Below the pieces are notes generated by a model. It did not search any database and had not been told where the DNA came from. It worked only from the letters and a program-made list of their open reading frames with translations. From contig NC_090780.1 in the NCBI RefSeq assembly GCF_040054535.1, forward strand, positions 11,684,501 through 11,748,500: a DNA stretch of 64,000 nt, read 5' to 3'. A program made the translations under genes and the position numbers. Each line of letters begins with the position of its first letter. Within the stretch, counting starts at the first letter, position 1. Shown here one piece after another: positions 56,306-64,000 of this stretch. This DNA comes from Antennarius striatus. Lineage: Eukaryota; Chordata; Actinopteri; Lophiiformes; Antennariidae.

Positions 56306-57872
56306 TTATGACACTGAAGACACTTCTGTCTTGCTGGCAGACACTGATGTCTCATCCTCCACAATGCCACCCATTCCAATGGTGCCCAGCATGCAGTTAC
56401 GGAACTGAGAAAGAGAGGAAAGACAGCACATTCAAAAAGGAATGCACAATTCACGGCTCAAAAAAGGAGACAAATAAAGTTAGAAACATGCAAACCGACC
56501 TGTTTGTTCATGAGCACATAAATAACGGGATTGTACAGAGCAGAGCTCTTTGCAAAGAAGGCAGGGATAGCTGCTGTCAGGGCAGTGAAGGAAGCTCCCT
56601 TGTTCAAGAAGATCCAAGCAGCAAAACTGGCATATGGTACCCAAGCTACCAGGAAGCCAAACACCATCAGGACACACATTCGTGTTACTTCCCTCTCAGC
56701 CTTCTGGGTGGACTCTGATTCCTGCTGCTGAGCTGCAGCCTGAAGGGTTTGATCGAATAAATGATACTCAACCTCATGTAAATTCATTCAACAAGTTGAT
56801 GTTAAAGGTAAACAAATAAAACAAGACTTGAATAAAAACTTCACTTACGGCTTTAACAGTCAACACAAGGCTTCCATAAGTGAAGAAAATGAGGAAGACG
56901 GGGATGAAGAAGTGGACAGTAAACATGTACATGACGTAAGATTCATTGTTGAAGCCTGGAGCTAGAGTGTAGTAGTCTGGTCCACAGGAGCACTGCATTC
57001 CCTCTGGAAGGTACCTGTGTCAGGTTTAAATACACATCACCAGTACAATTACTATTACTAAAGGAAATACTAAGGTTTACTGTCTTTCTCTTTCTCTCGT
57101 ACACTGGTTTCACTCAATGTCTGTGAAAATCAAATATTTTCTTTGACACCATTTCCACATTGTTGCTCATGGTGGGAAATTAATTGCTCAATTTCTGTTA
57201 GGCAAAGCTGTTCTATAGAATTACCTGGACCAACCGGCCAGTGGAGGGGCAGCACAAGCCAGAGCCATGATCCAGGTGAAAAGAACTCCAGCTCCTGCAT
57301 GAGTTCCAGTAAACTTGAAGCTTCCCATGGGTTTGCAGACAACAATGTACCTTTCAACAGCTAAGACAACCAGTGACCAGAGGGCAACTTCGCCTGTTGG
57401 AGAAAGATGAGAGAAATTTTTATGGTGTCTTGTTCTTTTTAAGATACGGACGATGCAATTTAGATGAAATGTCTTTGTTTTTCTAACCTCCAAGTGTGGC
57501 CATGAATCCCTCAACAGCGCAGGCAGTGGCTCCAAGAATGAAATAACCATTAATAGCAGATGTGATGGTGATGGTGAATCCAAAAGAGCACATGATCAGT
57601 CCAGCCACAGCCAAGTTGACCAGGATGTAGTTGAGAGGTTGCCGCAGCTTCTTGTTCTGAGCCGTTACAATCAATGTCAGAGCATTGATGGGAGTTCCAG
57701 TGCAGATAAGGAAGAACATGTAGAAAGCCAGAAGCTTGAACATGATGGGATCTGCCAAATAGTACTGTGGGTATTCAAAAGGACTCCGAACAACCCCAGT
57801 CCTGTTAGACATGGGAATGTAGAAGTTCTTTCCCTCCGTGCCATTGGGCTCAATTCCTCCTTCCCAAACCAT
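56306..57872 (-). CDS. rh2a: RH2A green-sensitive cone opsin, minus-strand copy
   Basis: Five coding exons: 57488-57872 (385 bp), 57225-57393 (169), 56849-57014 (166), 56500-56739 (240) and 56306-56404 (99). This is the vertebrate visual opsin exon pattern, and it encodes 352 aa. The start [20 protein letters not shown] is typical of percomorph RH2A; an upstream in-frame ATG adds no conserved residues. Visible features are NGT and NRT sequons (N10, N23), counterion E121 (bovine 113), E130 (bovine 122, the long-wave RH2 state), Cys118 for the conserved disulfide, ERY at 142-144, the FFAKSSA retinal-binding Lys304 (bovine 296), NPVIY and a Ser/Thr-rich tail ending TEVSSVS. The product is a retinal-binding GPCR of cone outer segments coupling to transducin. 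The encoded protein is identical to that of the plus-strand copy. Confidence 0.96.
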
Positions 57873-57940
57873 GTTCCTTACTCTGTTCTTCCGTTGAATC
57901 CAACAGTGATTATGTGTGCAAGAATCTATGACCAATGTGG

Positions 57941-57987
57941 TTTTATACCCACTGTTAACCTTAATTTAAACAGCCAAAATTGGATTA
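57941..57987 (-). promoter_or_regulatory. rh2 promoter elements, minus-strand copy
   Basis: A TATAAAA box lies at 57947-57941, about 70 bases before the start codon. A TAATCC (OTX/CRX-type) site is at 57982-57987, about 35 bases further upstream. Another TAATCC lies at about 58071. CRX/OTX sites are standard in photoreceptor promoters; their use here is inferred. Confidence 0.55.
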
Positions 57988-58489
57988 CACAACTGCAGAA
58001 TTCAAATGCGGCTTAATACTAACAAGAACGGTTAGCACTTGATGCAGTTAGTTGCAATTTGGAATTCTCTTAATCCTTATCACATAATAGTAATTAGGGT
58101 CAGTAGGCAGGTTTCGGATGTTATCTCTAGTAAATGTACTAATCAAGAAAATCAAGATAATGAAAATTGTTTATATACCATTTTCTGTATTTGATTTTAT
58201 AGTATATATTTGTTGATCAATGTATACTGCCTTACATGAAATGCTATATCATTGAGCAAATATGACTTTCAAGGAAGAGTTTCATTGTAATTAACATTTA
58301 TTTTTAATTTTTATTTTAAATTTTACTTTAAAATTTAAAACTCATTTAAAATGTACTTATAAATATAAAATAACATTATTTAAAATGTATTTTAAATAAG
58401 GGGATACTGGCCAAGACAGGCCACCAAAAACAGAGGGACAATTTATAATTGTCAGTTTGATCTCAATTATAAAAAACACAATAGTAGCC

Positions 58490-58890
58490 ATTAATCAGAA
58501 TCAGAATCAAAATCTTTTCCCTTAGGAGGAAATAGCTTTTTGTTACATTTGTTCTGTTATTACTCTGAAAAAAAAGTAAAGGAGATCATAGATAATTAAG
58601 AGAGTAAATTATAATATGATTTATAGATGACTAAGATAATAAATTGATAATAAAGAATAATAAACAAACATATGTACAGAAATACACATATACTGCTGCT
58701 TTATTCCTCCTCATCACTACATGTCAAGGTGAGGCAATGTACAGCTTGACGGCTACAGGCAGGAAAGATTTCCTATGGTGTGCAGTAGTGTGTTTAGGAA
58801 GCCTTTTTCTATTTCTGAACAAACTCCTTTGTCCCATCAGTGTTCCGTACAGTTGTTGCAACTCAAGATAAGGTACAGTTTCTTTAAATG
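58490..58890 (-). mobile_element. LINE 3' UTR/ORF end remnant
   Basis: AATCAGAATCAGAATCAAAATC at the low-coordinate end, then CCCTTAGGAGGAAATAGC and further on GACGGCTACAGGCAGGAAAG, then ATTTCCTATGG, are the reverse complement of the 3' region of a common fish LINE. It is non-coding and decayed, and lies within the region between the two opsins. Confidence 0.55.
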
Positions 58891-59388
58891 TATCTAGTGA
58901 CATTCAAGATTTTGTAACTGATTCCATGCAGCGAGATTAGCAAAACTAAGTTGATTTTCTTTATTCAGAATGGACGGGACAGATAACAAAAAAAATTTCC
59001 AGGGGTTTGTTAAATATTCTGTATTAAATGAATACGTGTGTATTTTGCTCAGCCGTGACCAGTAAGCTTGCATTTTCAGAGACTACACTTGGAGGAACTC
59101 ATTATTCTAATTGGATTAACTGTGTCACAGAATGAACCCACTGAGATGTACCAAAAGCTTACTATAACAGCTTGAAAATATAACATCTGCTGTTAGGTGA
59201 ACGTCTTACTCCTCCTTAAGCCTGGACAACACGGACACAAAGTTTGTCGTTGAAAATGACGTGTTCTTGAAAGTCAATGGAAAACAAGCAAGATGCTGTA
59301 GATGTAAGACAATAATGCTGTAATCATTTGGGAGAGTTCACAATATTAATGGTAAACTGCCAATGTAATAACAACTTTGGTGTAACCA

Positions 59389-59565
59389 TCCATCCATTTT
59401 CTACCGCTTTTGGAGTATATCCCAGCTGGCTTGGGCGTGAGGCGGGGGACACTCCGGGGACGACTCCAGTGCGCCGTGGAGTCGCACACAGACACAGACA
59501 AGCATGCATGCACGCACGCACAGACACACAGACACACACACACAGACACACACACTATCATACAC
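59389..59565 (-). repeat. SINE-like repeat copy g with adjoining imperfect (CA)n
   Basis: CCATCCATTTTCTACCGCTT, then TATCCCAGCTGGCTTGGGCG, GAGGCGGGGGACACTC and CCAGTGCGCCGTGGAGTCGC match the 3' third of the family, followed by CGCACGCACAGACACACAGAC. Confidence 0.65.
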
Positions 59566-60635
59566 AATATACACTATATACGGTACAGGTAGTCATCAAC
59601 ATAGAAATACAAGATGTTGTTAGCAAGTTGAATTGTTCAGAAGTTATTTACTAAATTTTAGTCTTTAATTGCTATTTGAGTTCATTTAAATACCATTACA
59701 ACTCAAAATATGAAGTTCCCTAAGACTTACCTGAAACAATACCAGAAGAAAAAAAGCCAAAACATAATAAAATAAAATACAAGTACAGGTCTTTTCAAGT
59801 GAAGTTGTTCCCTATTATAAATCTGTTTCAAAAATAAATATGCAGAAAATAATCAAGGTTACTTCATTTCATTCGACTTAAGGTCTGTCCGCCACAAATA
59901 TTGGACTCTTACAATCAAAACAAAAACCAGTACTAATATCAGGTTACTGTACAATAAATAAGAATAAAAACATATAATATCATATTAAAATCTGTACTTA
60001 AAGTTCCACTTTCTACAGTTTAAGGTTCACCCGTGATTCTCGCAATTACTTTGAATTCATATTTATTTATGGTAAACTTTTGCTCCTTATAATTTAATCT
60101 TTGATGGGAACAGTAATAGTAAGAAGTAATAATAACAAGAAGAACAACCTTGAAATTTTGACCAGATTTTAAGTGCATCCAACAACAACAACAGCCAGAG
60201 TCAGCTGTTGGTGTTGATGATCCAGTGTAAGGTACTGTAGCAAGCAGCATGTAGATTACCTTTATCATGAAGGAGGAGGGGGAGTTAATTGTTGGTGAGA
60301 CGCAGCGTTATCATCAGAAAGATCATTACCACTACCACTATCTTCAAAAGCCTTTGCTTTATTATCCATGATAAACAGTAAAGTATCAAAGGTACAACGC
60401 CTGACACGCTGAGATGCTCACAGAGACAAACACAAGCAACAAGAAGAGGAGACAAATGTTTGAGATGTGCAAACTGCAGCACAATTGTCAGATCTGGTGG
60501 TGCGCGTTTGTTCGTATCTCTGAATGCCCATGAGTTGAGGACGACCTGTATATGCTGACTGCCCTGTGTAAATATAACTACCATCAGATCCTCAATAAAT
60601 GTACTTGTATGTAATCTAATGGAATAATAAAAAAA

Positions 60636-60665
60636 TAATTTTCCTACAGGGATTAATAAAGGTGA
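60636..60665 (+). mobile_element. LINE 3' tail
   Basis: AATTTTCCTACAGGGATTAA, then TAAAGGTGATT, is the common fish LINE 3' terminus in plus orientation. Confidence 0.45.
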
Positions 60666-60700
60666 TTCCTCTTTTTCTTCTTCTTTTTTGTGATTTTAAG

Positions 60701-60840
60701 ATGTCTGTATATGCTGATGATATTTTTGTTGCAATCACGGAACGGCATGGTGTAGGCTTTTTGGAACACACTATACAACTTTTTAATGAGATGTCCTCTG
60801 CCAAAGTCAACTGAGTGAAGAGTGAGACTCTTATGGTACA
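60701..60840 (+). mobile_element. L1-like reverse transcriptase fragment (YADD box)
   Basis: One frame reads MSVYADDIFVAITERHGVGF, then LEHTIQLFNEMSSAKVN, a stop, and VKSETLMVQ. YADD followed by an LF…SSAKVNxxKSE stretch is the RT block 5-6 signature of teleost L1/Tx1-like LINEs. It is cut by the adjoining (CA)n. Confidence 0.65.
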
Positions 60841-60983
<143 letters not shown>

Positions 60984-61140
60984 ATCAATTTTAAAAAAAG
61001 GTTAAGAAGGTGGTATTAGCTGCACTCTTAACATTTTATCCTCACCTCACTTTAACATATGACACAAAGCAGACATTACTGACCAATGTTTTCTCTAATT
61101 CAATTATCAATTTAACCTGAGATGCCCTTACAATATCCCC

Positions 61141-61187
61141 TTAATCTAATTATGGCAGTATAAGATAAAAGTCAGGAATGTATAAAA
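61141..61187 (+). promoter_or_regulatory. rh2 promoter elements, plus-strand copy
   Basis: CCTTAATCTAATTATGG at about 61138-61154 contains a TAATCT (OTX/CRX-like) and a TAATTA homeobox site. A TATAAAA box follows at 61181-61187, about 81 bases before the start codon. This is the same order of elements as in the minus-strand copy, although the surrounding sequence is different. Confidence 0.55.
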
Positions 61188-61267
61188 CAGGCCCCAGATT
61201 GAAGTTTGCGGAGCTGGTGAATTAGTCTGCTGCCACACACTAATTTAACCTCTTTGAAGTGTTTAAC

Positions 61268-62834
61268 ATGGTTTGGGAAGGAGGAATTGAGCCCAATGGC
61301 ACGGAGGGAAAGAACTTCTACATTCCCATGTCTAACAGGACTGGGGTTGTTCGGAGTCCTTTTGAATACCCACAGTACTATTTGGCAGATCCCATCATGT
61401 TCAAGCTTCTGGCTTTCTACATGTTCTTCCTTATCTGCACTGGAACTCCCATCAATGCTCTGACATTGATTGTAACGGCTCAGAACAAGAAGCTGCGGCA
61501 ACCTCTCAACTACATCCTGGTCAACTTGGCTGTGGCTGGACTGATCATGTGCTCTTTTGGATTCACCATCACCATCACATCTGCTATTAATGGTTATTTC
61601 ATTCTTGGAGCCACTGCCTGCGCTGTTGAGGGATTCATGGCCACACTTGGAGGTTAGAAAAACAAAGACATTTCATCTAAATTGTATCGTCTGTATCTTA
61701 AAAAGAACAAGACACCATAAAAATTTCTCTCATCTTTCTCCAACAGGCGAAGTTGCCCTCTGGTCACTGGTTGTCTTAGCTGTTGAAAGGTACATTGTTG
61801 TCTGCAAACCCATGGGAAGCTTCAAGTTTACTGGAACTCATGCAGGAGCTGGAGTTCTTTTCACCTGGATCATGGCTCTGGCTTGTGCTGCCCCTCCACT
61901 GGCCGGTTGGTCCAGGTAATTCTATAGAACAGCTTTGCCTAACAGAAATTGAGCAATTAATTTCCCACCATGAGCAACAATGTGGAAATGGTGTCAAAGA
62001 AAATATTTGATTTTCACAGACATTGAGTGAAACCAGTGTACGAGAGAAAGAGAAAGACAGTAAACCTTAGTATTTCCTTTAGTAATAGTAATTGTACTGG
62101 TGATGTGTATTTAAACCTGACACAGGTACCTTCCAGAGGGAATGCAGTGCTCCTGTGGACCAGACTACTACACTCTAGCTCCAGGCTTCAACAATGAATC
62201 TTACGTCATGTACATGTTTACTGTCCACTTCTTCATCCCCGTCTTCCTCATTTTCTTCACTTATGGAAGCCTTGTGTTGACTGTTAAAGCCGTAAGTGAA
62301 GTTTTTATTCAAGTCTTGTTTTATTTGTTTACCTTTAACATCAACTTGTTGAATGAATTTACATGAGGTTGAGTATCATTTATTCGATCAAACCCTTCAG
62401 GCTGCAGCTCAGCAGCAGGAATCAGAGTCCACCCAGAAGGCTGAGAGAGAAGTAACACGAATGTGTGTCCTGATGGTGTTTGGCTTCCTGGTAGCTTGGG
62501 TACCATATGCCAGTTTTGCTGCTTGGATCTTCTTGAACAAGGGAGCTTCCTTCACTGCCCTGACAGCAGCTATCCCTGCCTTCTTTGCAAAGAGCTCTGC
62601 TCTGTACAATCCCGTTATTTATGTGCTCATGAACAAACAGGTCGGTTTGCATGTTTCCAACTTTATTTGTCTCCTTTTTTGAGCCGTGAATTATGCATTC
62701 CTTTTTTAATGTGCTGTCTTTCCTCTCTTTCTCAGTTTCGTAACTGCATGCTGGGCACCATTGGAATGGGTGGCATTGTGGAGGATGAGACATCAGTGTC
62801 TGCCAGCAAGACAGAAGTGTCTTCTGTGTCTTAA
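61268..62834 (+). CDS. rh2a: RH2A green-sensitive cone opsin, plus-strand copy
   Basis: Coding exons 61268-61652, 61747-61915, 62126-62291, 62401-62640 and 62736-62834 have the same lengths as in the inverted copy. They encode the same 352-aa protein: [14 protein letters not shown] start, E121 counterion, E130 (bovine E122), ERY 142-144, Lys304, NPVIY and the VSSVS end. By reading I find only silent exon differences from the other copy, one in exon 4 (AGA/AGG) and three in exon 5 (TTT/TTC and two TCT/TCA). Introns 2 and 3 appear identical, and introns 1 and 4 differ at about two and three bases. The gene sits head-to-head with its partner, 3.4 kb apart. An in-frame ATG nine bases upstream (MFN…) is not conserved, so 61268 is chosen. 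Confidence 0.96.
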
Positions 62835-63327
62835 TTATAGAGCCCTCTGACACGGACGCTTTCCTTTCAACTCTCTCTGATTTGGATTACTCCACCATAC
62901 ACTGAGATTGGGGAATCTGAACTGTCTTATCCAGTGATAACAAGATCCAGGAACAATGATATGAACTCCATCTTACAATGTATATTTAAAGAATAATGAG
63001 CAACATTTGTTATGTTCATTCAGAGCCCTTCCAAATGAATCTGAGATCTATGAACATGTATGTGGCTGCTCACTTTGACTCACCTGCTGTCAGAGACACA
63101 ACCTCTGAAATTTTTGATGTTTCTGAAAATTAGGTGTTTCGAATTTACTTCCATCACAGTCTTTCCACAACAGTATTCTTTTTTTCTGTCACATCAGTAG
63201 TAACACATTTTTTACTGTATTTTCAAAATGAGCAGCAATATACAAAGTGAAAACTATTTTTTCTTGACTTGCTAAGTTTGATCATCATGTATTGTAAACT
63301 TTGTATATATGAGAGATAGAATACATA

Positions 63328-63333
63328 AATAAA
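63328..63333 (+). terminator. candidate poly(A) signal of the plus-strand rh2
   Basis: AATAAA about 494 bases after the stop, within AATAAATGCATGCAT, shared with the minus-strand copy. Confidence 0.6.
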
Positions 63334-63920
63334 TGCATGCATAAAAATGTGTTCACATTGAGTTAATTTCACACTGATTTGTCAAATTTTACAAATATAT
63401 TTGCAACCTCAAAATGTGTATGCATATGACCGTAAAATCAATTTATTCATTGGGATCTAAACAGTTTTAATGCAACATAGAAAAACTTACATTTCTGCTG
63501 TTTGTGTTCTTCATAGTTATACTCACTAACAATATGCTCCCTATCTAATTCCAAGTATCACGTGTCTCTGAATAGGGAGTTAAGAGTTCACCAGGGTCAT
63601 GTCATTTAGGATCATGTCCTTAGAGTTAACGGATCATTAGGGTGCTCACGGAAAAAAAAGAGCAAATGCCAATCCACTGAAGATCAAGTTAATCCAGTTT
63701 AGAAATACGCAAGTGACCAACAATTGTTGGCAGTGAATAAAGAATAGCAAAACCAGAGTCAAACACATCTGGAATGCACCTACAACGTGTGGCAATTTGA
63801 ACTGGGTTTTTGTGAAGATGAACAAAACCAAAAACAGAAACAACAATGAACAAGAAGAAAAATGCAAACCTCCTTGGAGGACAGTCCTGTCCAGGTTTTG
63901 GCAAGTCAAAACCTGTCAAA
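63334..63920. other. downstream of rh2, no recognised gene
   Basis: AT-rich sequence. A hydrophobic open frame on the minus strand (63646-63909) has no family signature and is not called. In other teleosts an slc6a-type gene often follows RH2; none is visible before the window ends. Confidence 0.5.
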
Positions 63921-63921
63921 T

Positions 63922-63983
63922 CAGAGGACTTGAAGAGGCTTTTTTTTAAGTCCTCTGGTTTATCAGAGGACTTTAAAAAGCCA
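63922..63983. repeat. nested inverted repeat at window edge
   Basis: CAGAGGACTT at 63922 is answered by AAGTCCTCTG at 63948-63957 and repeated as CAGAGGACTT at 63964. GGCTTTTTTTTAAGTCCTCTG (63937-63957) can pair with 63964-63982 across the six-base loop GTTTAT, giving a stem of about 19 bp. Confidence 0.8.
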
Positions 63984-64000
63984 GTTTTGTTAAACTGGAG

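Noticed and set aside
56104..56718. 204-codon plus-strand frame (and 62422-62853 minus) over the opsin exons
   Set aside because: They are antisense shadows of rh2 exons 4-5; the real reading gives canonical opsin motifs.
57639..58016. 125-codon frame antisense to rh2 exon 1
   Set aside because: It is a shadow of the opsin exon, mirrored at 61172-61501 in the other copy.
63646..63919. Hydrophobic minus-strand frames that could be a membrane protein exon (for example slc6a-type)
   Set aside because: No transporter motif, no splice-consistent borders and skewed composition; hydrophobicity follows from T-rich codons.

Overview
This is vertebrate nuclear DNA, almost certainly from a teleost and probably a percomorph. 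The genes are split by introns with GT-AG borders. The rest is packed with long (CA)n/(TG)n microsatellites, RTE-like and L2/Rex1-like LINE fragments, tRNA-headed SINEs and hAT, Tc1 and Helitron-like debris of fish type. There are no prokaryotic features.

Layout. (1) Positions 1-22086, minus strand: the first three coding exons of cadps (calcium-dependent secretion activator 1, CAPS1). Exon 1 is 21754-22086, exon 2 is 3266-3379 and exon 3 is 122-454; the gene runs off the left edge. Intron 1 (about 18.4 kb) holds SINE-like repeats, an RTE LINE, a THAP-domain exon and a Helitron-like element. (2) 22087-43664: a roughly 21.6 kb transposon-rich intergenic region with three more RTE copies, an L2/Rex1-type LINE, a MITE between duplicated flanks, a second Helitron-like copy, a DNA transposon nested in a LINE, a Tc1 relic and a LINE ORF1 relic. 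(3) 43665-48797, plus strand: a complete five-exon synaptoporin gene (synpr) that begins with an eight-codon exon. (4) 48798-56305: another Helitron-like copy, a perfect hairpin, and a hAT element with an 8-bp target duplication and a SINE inside it. (5) 56306-57872 (minus) and 61268-62834 (plus): two intact, head-to-head five-exon RH2 (RH2A-type) green-sensitive cone opsin genes. They encode the same 352-aa protein. (6) 62835-64000: the 3' UTR of the plus-strand opsin and a hairpin at the window edge.

The divergent pair cadps(-)/synpr(+) is the arrangement known from human 3p14, and rh2 beside synpr is the usual teleost RH2 neighbourhood, so the gene order supports the calls. cadps and synpr both act in regulated exocytosis (vesicle priming and vesicle membrane). 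The opsins are cone photopigments and are linked to them only by position.

Most notable: the inverted RH2A pair is nearly identical from start codon to stop codon, introns included, while promoters and 3' UTRs have diverged. A 15-base match at the poly(A) signals suggests an old duplication recently homogenised by gene conversion. Second: a four-copy non-autonomous Helitron-like family (5' TC, 3' CTAG, inserted between A and T), two copies of which carry a segment related to a MITE found elsewhere in the window.
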